Positions 12,544 through 25,152 of a stretch of DNA of 64,000 nucleotides are shown here, piece by piece (position 1 is the stretch's first letter; every line of letters begins with the position of its first letter). The notes under the pieces are model-generated. The model searched no databases, was not told the origin of the DNA, and saw only the letters and a list, made by a program, of their open reading frames with translations. This DNA comes from Marsupella aquatica (Eukaryota; Marchantiophyta), in contig OZ316899.1 in NCBI GenBank assembly GCA_973895155.1, positions 4,340,001-4,404,000 of the forward strand, given 5' to 3'. Both the position numbers and the translations under genes were made by a program.

Positions 12544-13230
12544 ACTAAGAATATTTGGATGCCAAGTAATGGTTCAATACTTGGCCCTAAGCGCACAAAA
12601 ATGGGCCCACAAAGGCAAAAGGATATATACATAGGTTATGAATCTCCATCCATCATAAGGTTCATGGAACCCACAATTGGAGACATTTTTAAAGCATGAT
12701 TCCAAGATTGCCAATTCTTTGAAGATATATTCCCAAGACTTGATTCTAGAAACCAATATAGAGACCCAACTAATGATCCATAATTACAATGGCAAACAAA
12801 GAACCCTTTTTGGAATGACCCTCAAAACAGACAAACAAATGAGGAAGTCAAGAGAATCCTCCATTTGACACAGATGATGGAATAGTTACCGGATGTGTTC
12901 AATAATGTTGCTGCAGCAACATGCTCACACATTGAGGCAGCCAACGTACCTGCAAGGCTGCCCCTGAGCAACAACAAAGCCACAAATGCAGCACCAAAAG
13001 CCAAGAGAGGTTGCCCCTTGCATGGGAGCTAAAGATATACAGCCACACCAAAAGTGCACAGATGCAATTTCCAAACCGACATCTAATGTGGTATCGACAT
13101 ACTCAACCCCTGATTCACACATAGAAAATGAGGAAATCTCAATCCATTATATGCACATGGGAAAGGTGTGGTCCCAAGATGATATTGAAATGGATCATTG
13201 TCCACATATGTACTACTTGAACACGAGGAA
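12544..13230 (+). pseudogene. Ty1/copia remnant: segment between integrase and RT
   Basis: This is the right half of the split copia element. One frame gives GPKRTKMGPQRQKDIYIGYESPSIIRF, then FEDIFPRLDSRNQYRDP, a copia-typical stretch after integrase. It continues with LPDVFNNVAAATCSHIEAANVPARLPL and a KRGCPL remnant of the RGRPxGSKD linker. RT is not reached because the MULE-like element begins at about 13231. Frameshifts and stops are frequent. Confidence 0.7.
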
Positions 13231-13260
13231 TTGTATGGTGCGAGGAAACAGGAGATTTTT

Positions 13261-13287
13261 CTAGCAAGGCAGTATTGTTAGCGAGGC
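13261..13287 (+). repeat. Terminal direct repeats of copy A (CTAGC-AGGCA type)
   Basis: Two half-site units, CTAGCAAGGCA and TTAGCGAGGCA, lie close together near the left edge. The equivalent place in copy B has two GCTAGCGAGGCA units. The GCTAGCGA core is the half-site of the dispersed palindrome. Confidence 0.6.
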
Positions 13288-14551
13288 ATTTTTGGCCTTC
13301 AAAGTCCTAATACATTCCATGACAACAATGCCAAAATATCTCAGTTTTCCACCTCTTACAATAATCAAAAGAAAATCACAAGGAAAAACCATGCATGATT
13401 GTCATATCCATTCCATACTTGAGCCACACACATTGTTTTTTCAAAAAAGATCACCACAAGTAGACACTTCCATCATAATATGGTCCCTCTTTACATTGAA
13501 AGTGTGGATCGCCAAAAACTCCAACACAGCAAAACTGTAGAGTCGACTTCGACCAGTACGTTTAATCATAAATTTCATCCTCTGAATCATCAGATATGTC
13601 ACTACTACTAGGATCGCTATTGGTCTCCCTCTCTGTGGACTTGGCAGACTCATCTAAATACTGACGGACTGTCCCGGCCTCATTGTCGATAAACCTTGAA
13701 CAATCCAGATATCTTCGAGCACCTCTCATTGATTGAAGACCTTTCGCCTCCCAAGTCAAGATCATAGGAGCTTCATCAACCTGCTCTGCCGATGTCTCAG
13801 CATAGCATGGAAGAGTAAAGGCTTCTCAAGAGTAACCACAATGGATTCCTGGACTTTCTTCCGAAGACAAAATCTCTCCTCAGAAAACCAATCCACCCTC
13901 CTATCACTGACGCAACCACCGGCATTAGTTGACGAAGAGCAACAAAATGAAGAAAACAACAAAAACCAAATAGGGAGTCCGACATCAGAAGAGGCCAAGT
14001 ACTTTACATCAGGTCAAATTTGTCTTTCTCGCTTGAAGGCCCAGCCTTTCATCTCCTGGAATCGTGAACTCATCATCCAACCCAGCGTCTTGATTACCCT
14101 TGGCTGCCTAATCCTTAATCATCTTTACCTTGCTCGAGTGCCTCTCAAGAACACTGTTTAAACCTTTTTGAGCATAGGAATGGAGAATGTCCCTGTCCTC
14201 AACACTGACAACAAACCTACCGGAGTTTTCTCCGGCAGAAAACGAGCTCCCATCACACACAGTCCAGTCAAGGACTATGTCTTTGGGCTTTGTGAGGAAT
14301 TCCATCATGGCTTGTATGAACCCAATTGAAAGCCTTTTTGATCCAACAACAGCCACTGCTGGACATGGGTCAGTCTTAGGGTAACAAACACTCAACATTG
14401 ACTTATGTCTTGCATCTTCCAAAGACGTCAAAGGAACATACGTTGGGTCTTTAGGAATCTTAGCATTAAATTCCACACAACAGAAAACGTCCAGTATGAG
14501 AGTGCACACCTGAACAAAGAACCATAATCCTTTAGAAATATTGAAAACTTT

Positions 14552-14569
14552 GTTAGCAAGCTTGCTAGC
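14552..14569. repeat. 18-bp palindrome, copy A, late intron of accessory gene
   Basis: GTTAGCAAGCTTGCTAGC matches the consensus GCTAGCRANNTYGCTAGC with one C-to-T change. It lies in the intron before the methyltransferase-like motif exon. Confidence 0.85.
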
Positions 14570-14640
14570 ATTAACTGAGTCAAAAAACGGAAAAATAATA
14601 GGTAAACCAATCATGTTGAGGAGTGGAAAATTAACATTTT

Positions 14641-14658
14641 GTTAGCAACATTGCTAGG
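14641..14658. repeat. 18-bp palindrome, diverged, copy A, same late intron
   Basis: GTTAGCAACATTGCTAGG is a weaker match, about 70 bases from the former copy and in the same intron. Confidence 0.65.
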
Positions 14659-16847
14659 TTAAAACATCTCCAAAAGTTAAAGGGATAATTACCTTGATAT
14701 CCATATTTGCTCTCCATAAAGGGGTAGACAACAAAATGGTATATTGCTGAACATGTTTGAATTTGTTTTTTTGCTCGACTGCCGTAAATATTTGCCTCAT
14801 GTGATTGAAATCCGAGCTGTGCAGCACAACAACATATCCATCGTCTGAAAGCATTGGTCTCATCACTCCAACAAAAAAACCGGCAGTTTCTTGCTCCAAA
14901 CATTCCAAGACGGGACCTCTTTGTCTGTAACACGTGTTCTATGCCCAGTTGGAAGAGAAATGGATCCCAAATGTGCTCCAATCCCAGCATAAGGCTTTCC
15001 ATTAATTACAATAGGGTTCGGGCACTCCACGCTCTTTGACATCCCAGTAATCTATCGATCTCCATCTCCCATCCAAGATGGCCTCACTTTATTTACGCTT
15101 ATTGAGTTTGCAGTGTTGGTCAAATTGCTGCAAGCAAGGAAATGTCTCTGCCCATCCATCTTCAAACCACACATCCGAGCAACACCTTGAGCAATTGAAA
15201 CTTCTTCATCGTCCAAATCTGAAAGAATCTGGATATTCCGCTTCCGTTTCAAACGCTTTACACTTCCTAAATCCACTGTGCTCTTTGTTGTAACTTCGAC
15301 ATCTGGGGACTGAGGTTCCTCACCATCATCTTCTCCACTCTTCAAACTCTCAAAAGCCGCACCCTTCCTCCTCTCTGTGAAACAAAAGCCATTAGTGTCT
15401 GTATATTCGACACACATACGGACTTGAAAATAAAAAGTAACAAAAAATTGACAGACTTACTTGGCTTTCCCGATAACTGGGACCCATCTTTGGATGTGTC
15501 CTTCAATGCTCCATTTCTTGGCTTTCAAGCTTGACTCCTATCCACTATGGCAGCTACACCAAGACAAGCCTTTTCCATCGCCTTGCAACCACCAAGTTCA
15601 GCGTTAGTGGGTGCCAATTTGGACTCTGAGATGTAAGATTCCGGAAGGAATCCCCAATTGATCATGTGAAGAGCTGCTTTCTCTGTAGTGTCAAAGGTCA
15701 CAGACCATTTGTCCGAGTCCAAATACCATGGACAATGAAGAACCTCCCACTTGCTCAATCTCCTCGGAGCTTCACTTCCCTTGCAAGGAAACATACAATA
15801 TTCCCCAAACTTATCACCTGTAGGGTCCTCTTTAACTCCTGCTATCCATGGGGAGAAGCAAGCTCGGTAGGACCACCAGTAGAATTTGTCTGCTACTTCT
15901 CTATCTACAAAACATTGATACGTGTATCTCTTTGCTCTTCTCCAAAACAATGCAATCTCGATCTTCTCTCCTATCTTGGGGGGCCAAATCTGCTTGAAGA
16001 AACTAGTCTTCACATGAGTTTGAAAATCCTCAAAATTCTCCTCAATGTCAAGGATTAGCAAAGCTTTCGTCTTCTCTGAAGAGGTAAGGATCCTCGACTC
16101 AGGGACAGAAGGCATAACCTCAACAACAAGTTCAGACACGAGGGAAGATGCAATTGACTCAAATTCTCCCACACTGCCCAACGATGAACCCACAGCTTAG
16201 TCTCACTATCTGAGAATTGACCTGGATGAAAGAATTTCTTCCGAAGCTCAGGACAACACTATGCCTCTAGGAGTGTACATTGGAGCTTTGGGGATAAGGA
16301 GGTCACACTAGTGAACAATTGAGCTTGATCAAGACCACAAGAAACATTTCCCCTTCCTTTGTCATCTATTCTCTGGGCCTCCTTTCTCTCATTCTCGCAA
16401 TAGTTATGCATTTTGACAGATTTCTTGAAAAAGTCTCCAAACTCTGGATTTAGTAATGGACCGATCTTTGGAACTTTCACATTCCAATTGATCAGCGAGT
16501 TGTTCTTTCATCATCTCACGCATTGCTAAGTCCCGTGAGGCCTTAGAGAGGGGCTCGCCCTGAGCTTCCTTAAGAGCAAATTTCTTCTTCAGGTCCTTGA
16601 ATTGGTCTGCAATGCAATATTAGCAGCGGATAGAATATAAGTGCAGGCATCCAGCATCATGTTCTTTGAATACCAGGCTGCCTTCCGCACGTTTGCCATC
16701 TTTTGCTGGAAAAGTTTGTAATTCTCAGTGTCGATGATATCCTTGTAAACGGACAAGTCATTGTTCAGAATCTTCTGGATGCGTTCAGCATCCAAAACCC
16801 AGGAGTTCTCTACATGACATTGAGTTAACTTGCCACAACATTCTCAT

Positions 16848-16865
16848 GTTAGCAAGATCGCTAGC
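16848..16865. repeat. 18-bp palindrome, copy A, intron 1 of accessory gene
   Basis: GTTAGCAAGATCGCTAGC lies just after the exon ending in the MHALN block. Copy B has a palindrome in the same intron (48621-48638). Confidence 0.85.
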
Positions 16866-17995
16866 TGAAAGTGATATGGTAAAATAGGAATAGCTGAAAG
16901 ATATTATCCTGAGAACTCGCAGCTGTTCAATGCGTGCATTACCAACTTGATCTGAACAAAAGAGTTTTTTTCACCCTTGAAAATCTTGCAGACAACTCGA
17001 GGATGGTACTTAAGTTGGCCCCACGAATACAATTGATGGTTTCCATCAAAAACACATAACATTTTGTCATTGAGGATCTGGTAAGAAACATGAGAATCAC
17101 ATTCGCGTTCAAACTCCTTGTTCTGCAACACCCAAATATCATCCCAAGTTTTGAGGATGGCATCGGTACACATGGATTTCTCCATCCTCGTTTGTCATCT
17201 GAACGTAAAAGTGAGGCGCATCTTTGATGTAACCCTATGTTCTGAACTCGGACTTCAATGTGTCTATTGCAGTGGAATCCTTTTGCAAAGACCAAACAAT
17301 TTGCATGTTCCTCATTCGGTAGAGAGGAATTCAAGGGGGAGCCAATGAAAATCCAAACTCATTCACTCCGAATGAGTGAAGATGACGATTTATGACAACC
17401 GTGTAAGGTTCCAAAGTGCTCGGAGTGAACATAGGAGCCACAACATCTAACGTTGTCACCATCTTGTGTCGCCTAGGAGTCTTCAAGCCCACTACAAGCG
17501 CCTTCTTGTTAGCTATCAACCTGGTTTCTCTCCTTGTCGACTCCCTCGACTGAAATGATCCTCTCAAAGAAATACTTTCGGGAGACAACGATGACTCCAT
17601 GAAATAAACCCCTTCAGAGAAGAGTGGTCGTGTCCGAAGACTGCAACAGTTGCACGCGTGAAGAACGTCCACACCGCACCGCCTTTAGGAGAAATAGGAC
17701 AGCCGTACAAACTGTTAGGAACTCCTGACAAAGCCTTACACAGTTACAATAGTGAATACTGACACCGATTGATAGTACAATGGTCCAAGAAGGATTAGCA
17801 GAAATCTCCTAGCAGAGACCACTAGTTGTACTTTTTGGAAAACCCAAAGAACAACCTTCACGATAGGGATAATCTTATCCATACAAAACGGTACAGGTGT
17901 CAACCGTAATTTGTATCATTGACATTATGGTACCCATTGACTATTCCCAACGGAATCCTAACGGTAAAATTTGTAAACATTGGATTTCCTTTTTG

Positions 17996-18013
17996 GCTAG
18001 CGATATCGCTGGC
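17996..18013. repeat. 18-bp palindrome, copy A, divergent promoter, site 1
   Basis: GCTAGCGATATCGCTGGC is a near-perfect inverted repeat with both CpG positions kept. Confidence 0.85.
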
Positions 18014-18090
18014 ATAAAAGCCATGATACAGATCTCCTTCAAAAGAGGTCAAAATCAATGGGACATTTGTCCCAAAATATGCATACCCAA

Positions 18091-18108
18091 GCTAGCAAGA
18101 TCGATAGC
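18091..18108. repeat. 18-bp palindrome, copy A, divergent promoter, site 2
   Basis: GCTAGCAAGATCGATAGC starts 95 bases after site 1, the same spacing as in copy B. Confidence 0.8.
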
Positions 18109-19134
18109 ATGGGAACCGTCCCAATACATTGAGTAAAAGACAAAATAACGGTCAAATCAACGGGAACTATCTGACAATTTGGTCGATGTGTTGTTTTTGT
18201 TGGGATGAACAAAGTTTTGGTCCTCCAAATAAGAGTTGTATGGACGATTCAAAACATAGTCGTTTTATTTTTTGTATCCTGAGAAGAGATGATCTCAATG
18301 AATTCCAAGGTGGTTTTGGAGCGTAGAATCATGGGAGACCGTGGTTGTACTGCCAAGTATCCCTGGTTCGTTGGAGGTGAGGGTGATAGAGTCATTACTT
18401 GCAACTTGTTTTGGAATACCAAAAGATGACCTCATCATGAAGTTGTTTGAGTTGTATTCTCAAAATGGAACACGGAGTCACGAGTTGAGAGAGGACAGTA
18501 GTACTTCCCCCAAAGTCTGGACACTGAAGGTTGGATCTTATATCAAGGTTCTGTCCAGTAAAGATGACTTTCCTGATGTCATTCTGGAACCGGTGGATTT
18601 AGCTCCCGGTAATCAAACTCCTATGATCAATCTTTGGATGCCTCCCAAAGACATAGCTCCAGATGTCATTGAAATATCTCCAGATAGTCTAAGGCAGGAC
18701 ACATCTTGTGGGTCGGTGGTTCCAAACCCAAAGGGTTAGCGACAAAATTGATTCAAAGGACTGGGGATAGCATGACCACAGTGTATCAGATGAGTGCTTA
18801 TGACGCTTTTCTCAATATCAGTGGAGCAAGTGAACTTGCACAATTTAGAAGAGGGAATCAATGGAATGAATGTTAGGCTTTGAGTCTGTGTGGTGCGTCC
18901 CATGGCTCCCTAAACCCAAGAAACCCCCTAGCTCAAGCCGATTCCCGCAGGTTTCGCGCTTGGCGAGGCCGTTTCCGCGGCTTAGCGGCATGGGACGCTG
19001 CTAACCTTCTACTACTACTATTAACATTTTACACACATATACTGGACAGATCCTTCATCGGGTCATGAGATACGTAGCCGGCCTAATCTAGGCCTTCCCT
19101 TGTCTTCCCCTCCGTCTTGTTAGGTATGATTGGA

Positions 19135-19148
19135 TTCCGCCGCCGGAA
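19135..19148 (-). promoter_or_regulatory. Conserved LTR motif TTCCGGCGGCGGAA
   Basis: Minus-strand copy in the solo LTR of family R, with the same CAAA-ATACCTA tail as in the other LTRs. Confidence 0.5.
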
Positions 19149-19794
19149 TGATCCCCAATAGGCTTGGTTAAGCCGCTAAGACCTCTCTCAGCTCGACACA
19201 TCCAACTCTCACTCCCCTGCTTACTTTCCTTCCTTCTGTTAGTTGATGTGGGCACTCTTCACACAAGTTAATGCGACACACAAATAGCAAAATGACTCCT
19301 TCTGACTGAGTCATACCATGCACTTGCCATACAAACAGTACATCTCATACACAAGCTCTGCGAACTAAGCCGTGAGGCCAACTCTATTCAGCTCTTAGGC
19401 ATGAGGAAACATGAATATACACAAGGGTCACTGTATGACTAACCGAGAGCTTCCCTTACTACTCGATCCCAGCCCGGCTGGTGCAAACTAAAAACTTGCT
19501 AAAGAAGAGGCCCTGAGCTCCCCGCTGCCCAGGTACTTATCCTGGTAGTGGATCCGCCTAATTCTTTGCAGCGTAAGCCTAATCTATCCTACCTGTAATC
19601 TACCTAACTGTACAGCGAGGCAGGAGCACAAGTGTTGCTCCTGCCAGTGGAACCGCAATCCCACTAAGCTAAGTGTCAGGGCCGCTCCTGGTCCTGATCC
19701 TAATCCTAAACTTGGAGATCAGCGCCCGCCCTGCCCACTCACGCCTCCTCCCTCCACGTCCGCCCTTCCTAAAAGGAACGGCGCCCTTGCACCA

Positions 19795-22700
19795 TCATGA
19801 CACCGGTGGTGGATCCTCAATGGACGCCCCCAACGCTTCCTCCTCAGCCACTGCCGTAGGTTCGTTTTCTGATAGATTACTTGCCCTTGACTGAGTCAAC
19901 TCTCCATTGGCCTGACTGGGTCCACCATCGGCATCGGCTCGGGAATCATTCTCGGCTATGGCCTCAGCCTCGGCTATGGTCTCCCCGGCCTGCTCAAGAG
20001 GCGGATCTGGGATACCGGCCTCATTACTGAGTAGTTCGGCTTGGGCCGCACCATCCCCACCTTTGATGATAGCGGGACCTATTGCCGTGTTCATGCCGGA
20101 GGTTGGTGCTGGGTCTACCTCCTTGGTCACGGCCTGTGGAGTCGGATTACTCCTTGACCCTGAAGGTTTCCGCTTCTTCTTCTTTTCTGGTTCGGCAGCT
20201 GGTCCCTTCCCCTTCCCACTTACTTCCGGCACTGGTGCAGGTGGCGCGGCTTGTTCTTCGGCCAGTACCACTCCTGGTAACTTGGTTGCCCCAATTGGAG
20301 TTGGGCCTGATGAAGACAAGCACTTAAATACTGCGGCTTGTTTCTTCAGCCGCTCTGTTTGGTTGTCGGCCCGCCGCTGGAGGTTCTCCATCTTCCTCGT
20401 GATTTCCTCCAACTCCTCCTGGGTCTCATCCAGGTCCTTGCGCGCCTCCTATAGTTCTTCTGGGCTTCCTCCCGTTCCCTGTGGGCTTCCTCCAGTTCTT
20501 TCTTCAAGGTAGCCCTCTCCTCCCGGGTTGCTCTTAGCTCCTTGTCGAGCTCTGCAATGATGACAGACTCCATCTGGTTCATCTTGGCGTAAGTCTGATC
20601 GAGCATCTCGTCCTTCTCCCGTAGGTCGGCCTTGAAGTTGGCCGTCAGGGACGCAAGCTCCTGCTGCAGCGCCATAATCCCTTGATAGGATTTCCCTAAC
20701 TCGGCCTCCTTCTGCTCAAGGGCTCCTCGAATTTTCTCGAGCTCCCCCTTCAACGCCCATTCCTTTCTTTGGGTCTCCGCCATGGCCCGGTTGTTGGATG
20801 TTATGTGGGCCTCCTCTGCATTCCTCAGCTCCTTCTTCCATTTCTCCCTGTCCTTGATTGCGTCGGCCAATTCTCCTTGGGTCCGCGTTAGTAGATTCTC
20901 GATCATCCGATTATCAGATTGTGCGGTATCCAACTGGCCCTGCATGATATTTAGCTCATGCCGCTTAATCCGCAGCTCATCTTGGGCTTTCTTGGCCACC
21001 CTCAGGTCCTTGATTTCAGCTTCCCTTTCCCTAAGCCGACGGATGACCTCGTCCTTCTTGCTTCTTTCCAAGGCCACCGCTTCTTCTAATTGGCGCTTCT
21101 CCAACATCTCCCTCTGGAAAAAGGGTCCCTGCTCCAACTCCTCCCCAAATATGTTGAGCGCCAATTCTCCACACATCTCCCCGTACTCCATGGCTCTGTC
21201 CTTAGCATAGGTGGAGGAAGTAGAAGTCATCGGCATCATCCACCGCGGCCTCTGCTCCCAAGCCGTCTTGCGGATCTCTTCAATCGTGGCTAGAGGTTTG
21301 CTTCCTTTTTTGGCTAGCCGCTTGATGTCCTTCGGCCAATCTCCTCTTGGCAAATCCTTTTCTCTAGCCAGGGCTGCCTCCTGTTCCTGCCTGATTTGCT
21401 CCTGAAATTCCTGCGCCGTCTGTTTTATGCCGTCAAAGCTCGGGGGAGCAACATCTGGTGGGGGAGACTCAGGGCTACTCTGCTGGTTGGGGTCCCCTCG
21501 TACTACCCTTGGAAGTGTGGGGATAAACCGGCCACAGGTCCTTACTCCTGGAACGTGATGGTCTGACCCATAGCCGGAGTTATCATGGCTGCAGTCCTCC
21601 ACTGCCTCCTCTACTTCTTGGACTTCCGGCTTCTCCCTCTCCTCTTCGTCCGTAGGAGCTTCAGGCAATTCTGCCTCAGATTCAGAGCTTGAGACTCCCA
21701 CGTACATTCGAACACCCGGCTTGGATTCTGGCCTGATTCTCTCCTTGTCTCCAGTAAAGGGGTTTTCCCTTGTAAGCCGGTGTAGGCCTACCTCTGCAGT
21801 AGTGTCCTGCATTGTTGCCGTTGCCGTTGTCGTTGCCGATGCCGATCTCTTTTCTTTCTCCAGTAGTTTCAGCAGATTCTGCATGCTTGGTTGCTGCATC
21901 GGCAAGTCCTCCATCGTTGACCTAAACACCTGCTCGATCGTAGGGCTAACAGGTGGTTGAGGCTTCTCTGCTACCGGCCTCGGTGCTGGAGCTTCCTCGG
22001 GTGCCCTTACCTGCAGGGGAAGTACTGGGGCAAAGGTCTGACCTCTGGCATACCGGCACAACAGCGGCATGTGATAGCCAAGCCGCAACACGCTCCCCAT
22101 GCCGATTACCTGCTGCTCCTCCTTTAAGATCTTCTTCAATTGGTTGAGGAGGTACCCGTTGTAGTCCCGGCTTGGGTCTGGCCTCTCTGCCAGATAGACC
22201 TGTGCCTTGCCGATCTCTGCCCTCGGCAAGTTACAGTGCATGGTCACCCGCAAGAAGTCGATCATCTCTCCTATGTGTGGGTTGGTGCAGGTGTTCCGGA
22301 AGAAGCCATTCTTCGTTGATGGCCCGGGGAACGACCGGAACTCCTTGTCAGGCAAGGTCTTCCTGGTATCAACTTTGGTCTTATTGCCTATTGGCAAGCC
22401 AAACACTTCGGCAATCACCTTGGGAGTAAGATAGAAATCCTTCCCATATATCCTCGTGCAATTGGTCTCGGGTTCCCATGACCCCACGAATTCTAATAGG
22501 TCTGAATCCGGCACCTCCGGCTTCAGCCATGGTAATCTTACAAAGGCCTCTAAGCCGGATCCGGCCATGAAGCCTTGGTACTTCTTGGTCTGCATGGCCG
22601 TAAAGCATGCATCCTCCTCCCGTGCAAAATGTAGTTGCACCTCCACCGGTAGGGTTGCCGCCCAGCCTTTCCAGGTGTCATCCCTGGTTGGAATGGCCTT

Positions 22701-23447
22701 GATGGGATCGACCTCCTCCTCTTCGGCTTCTCCTTGCCTCCTGCTCTGCTGCTTAGCTGGCTTCTTTGGTGCCGCCGACCTCGTTCTTTTTGCCGGGGTG
22801 GCTTCATCGTTGACGGCTCCCTTCCTCTTCATCTTTGCTGCCGTGGAGGTTTCTCCTAGCACCGTTGCCTGGGTCCACCTTTCCGTGCTACCCTTTAATT
22901 CCCAGTGTATGTCGTTGCAGTTCTTGATGGCGTCTCGAATGCCGATGATGCTGTCTTTGCAAAACAGAAGATCGTCAAGCTGATTGGAAGTAGGAGTCCA
23001 CAAGAACTCGTCCTTGATGAGTTCGCCTCCTAAGAAAGCTGTCTTCTATAGCTCCCACAATCGAGCGAGCTCCTGCCGTTCTTGAGCTGCCCTTTCTGAT
23101 TCCTCGTCCTCGTAAGTCTTGATGTACTCAGTTGCCCGTTCGAACAGGCATCCCCAAAAATATGCCGCTTGATTGACGTTGCTCATACCCTCCCTAGGTC
23201 GATCGTCGGTATCTATTCTCTCCCCGAGTGCTTGCCTAAGCAGCTGACAGTAGTTGGCCTCCCGTAGTCGTCTGCCTAGTTTGTGCTCACAAATGAGCCA
23301 CCATCTCCTGCAAGCGCTCCTTACCCCTCTCCTCTTCCAGTCCTTCCTCCCGTTGATCCTTCCTAGCCGCCGACGCTTAACGCGCCCTAACCCTAATCGA
23401 GTTTTCACCCCCAGCGTCCTTACCTCCGGCCTCGGCCCAGGTTCCAT
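19795..23447 (-). pseudogene. LTR-encoded PMD-like plus coiled-coil protein, solo LTR copy (family R)
   Basis: Reading starts at ATG 23447 (MEPGPRPEVRTLGVKTR), an arginine-rich N-terminus that is open here but has a stop in the two young LTR copies. A TAG at 23046-23048 (CAG in the homologs) and a frameshift near 20450 break the rest. Blocks are, in order: a KRKGA-rich basic patch, the PMD-like YLTPKVIAEVFGLPIG core, an acidic low-complexity stretch, a long coiled coil, the basic patch KKKKRKPS and an Ala/Glu-rich tail ending in DPPPVS. Function unknown. Confidence 0.7.
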
Positions 23448-25056
23448 GGTCGCCCCTAATTGTTTATATTTTCCTTGTTTTGTCCCTATACTAAGGTGTT
23501 TCTAGGGTGCATTCCTGCTTTACCCACTTAACTGGCCGAGTGATTCCTATCTAGGCATCACAGTCTGCCATCAACATACAATGGTAATGTTGTTTTTGAA
23601 CTTCCTCCAGTCGAGGGCGTCGGGCATGGAGGAGGTCTCCAAGATATGGATCGAGAGAAGGACGGCTATCCTTGGACTAGACTTGTCACTACATCTGCAA
23701 ATTTGAAGCCAAGGTTTCATTGGGCTGTGTCAAAAGTCCGTTGCGCTGACATTCTTGAATGCCATAATTTGGGTTGCCGGAAGTTGAAACATACTAGAGT
23801 GAAAAATGATTGCGCTTTCAGAGGGAAAGGGTTGCTGACTGACATCTTTTGTCTTGGAGAGCAAGTGAGTGAGGCCAGACTTGTCTGTGGCTTCTATGAA
23901 GAGAGGCCTTTCTGTATTCAAGATTTCCCGGCAAAATTGTTGTATGTATACCCTAAGCCAGGTTTGGAGAGTCACATTTCAATGCATATGTCCAGATTGG
24001 CTGTGCATATGGGATTCCATTACCACCCCGTTTGGAAGGGAAAATCTTGTTCTACAAGAAAAACAGCGGAAGATGTTGTTTTAGGGGTCCATAGGTTGAA
24101 TCCAGTCTCAACTCCTGCACGTCTGAGAAACCAGTCAATTGGGAACCTAATCTCCCTATTGCATCCAGAATCATTGGCTCAGTTGTCGAGAGAAGAACAT
24201 AAAGAAATTTGGAGTTTGATTGGAGTGGTTTCGACCACTCCAAAGTTCCAAGCTATTCTTCGCAGTGTGAAGATGGATAATCCCAAAAAAGGAGAACTTG
24301 ACTCACTTTGTGAAATGCAATCACGTAATAATTTCCCTTTCATGCAAAGGTACCTGTTTCCTGGTCAAGGAAATAGGAATGATCGAGCGCATGTATTCAA
24401 AATGAGTACAAATGGTCCTGGATCTGGTGTGGAAATTTTAAGGAGCATGGAGTCTGGAGGAGTTTTGGAAGGTTCTTGGGTGAGTTTTGACGTGATGCAT
24501 CGTATCACTACTGGATGGTTGAACTTCAGCGCACACGTGTATGACCATAATTACCGCGCTCTATGTACAATTTTCACTTGTGAGTTGAGAGTCGAAGACA
24601 CAAAGTCGCTTGAGACTACGTGGAGGTTAATGGTAGATGTCGCATCCGAGAATGGAGTGAATAATCCCATTATTGGAGGATTCATAGCAGACAATGCGGA
24701 GGCTGGCTGGATTGCTGTCCAAAGGGTATTTTTGGGGGGTGTCAAAAATCCAATGAAAGAGCATAGTGATGCTTTCCATTTCTCTCAATCCCTCGAAAGA
24801 CACACTTTGGAGGGAATCAAGGAGGGATGTCATGCAGAGCATTATAAGATGTGGGAGAAGTTAAGAATTGCTCCAACATACGTCAAAGCATATCGTATAG
24901 CCGACAACATTCAAAAATGGTGGAAAGAAGGGAATTGTCACCCTTCCAAGCTTAAATCACTCCAAGGGTGGATTTCATGGTGGGTTGTGCGGTGGAGACA
25001 ATGGGGTAACTTTATTCGGGTGGTAAGTACTAGGCCATTATCTGTGATGCATTAAA

Positions 25057-25074
25057 GCTAGCAAGATCGCTAGC
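25057..25074. repeat. 18-bp palindrome, copy A, transposase intron
   Basis: GCTAGCAAGATCGCTAGC lies inside the GT-AG intron 25023-25184. The matching intron of copy B also has one. Confidence 0.85.
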
Positions 25075-25134
25075 AATAATACTTCTTTTTGTAAAGGTTT
25101 TTCTGTCACTGACTCAAACATGAGTATGCCTCAA

Positions 25135-25152
25135 GCTAGATATGTCGCTAGT
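25135..25152. repeat. 18-bp palindrome, diverged, copy A, same transposase intron
   Basis: GCTAGATATGTCGCTAGT has intact outer arms and altered inner positions. Confidence 0.6.

Larger units (their letters stand above)
13562..17600 (-). pseudogene. ParB-like / DNA methyltransferase-like accessory gene, copy A
   Basis: Multi-exon gene, start ATG at 17600 (MESSLSPES), stop at 13562. The start is supported by the matching Met in copy B (49399). Exon 1 carries a ParB-like core with VFDGNH (17031-17060) followed by LYSW. Middle exons have EFGDFF-K-HNYCE-ERKEAQ and a Trp-rich block (WWSYRACFSPWIAGVKEDP). The C-terminus has FGVMRPMLSDDGYVVVLH and then PKDIVLDWTVCDGSS with GRFVVSVED (about 14240-14297), which fits motif I of N4/N6 DNA methyltransferases. 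The tail is acidic. No [DNS]PPY box is seen, so catalysis is doubtful. The Arg expected after DGNH is Gln here. Stops near 17331 (TGA) and in the next block (TAG) break it. Introns hold the 18-bp palindromes. It is divergent from the transposase gene. Confidence 0.5.
17601..18288. promoter_or_regulatory. Divergent promoter region of copy A
   Basis: 688 bases separate the minus-strand start (17600) from the plus-strand start (18289). Copy B has 685 bases in the same place. Two palindromes lie 396 and 491 bases from the accessory-gene ATG, and the distances are the same in copy B. No clear TATA box is claimed. No gene is seen in the region. Confidence 0.6.
18889..23562 (-). mobile_element. Solo LTR, family R (4.67 kb)
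   Basis: Ends are TGTGGTGCG...GCATCACA with a perfect 5-bp target duplication GTCTG at 18884-18888 and 23563-23567. Its reverse complement matches the two 4660-bp LTRs at 26049-30708 and 36930-41589 from edge to edge, with many scattered differences. It interrupts the copy A transposase coding sequence and has no internal region. This unit fixes the true LTR limits of family R. The 900 bases at 18889-19794 are LTR noncoding sequence. Confidence 0.9.

Noticed and set aside
12986-13264. 92-codon plus-strand ORF as an independent gene
   Set aside because: It is one frame of the decayed copia linker region running into the MULE-like left edge.
13562-17600. ParB/methyltransferase-like gene as bacterial contamination
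   Set aside because: It is split by several GT-AG introns, present in two diverged copies beside a MULE-like transposase, and embedded in plant-type retroelements.
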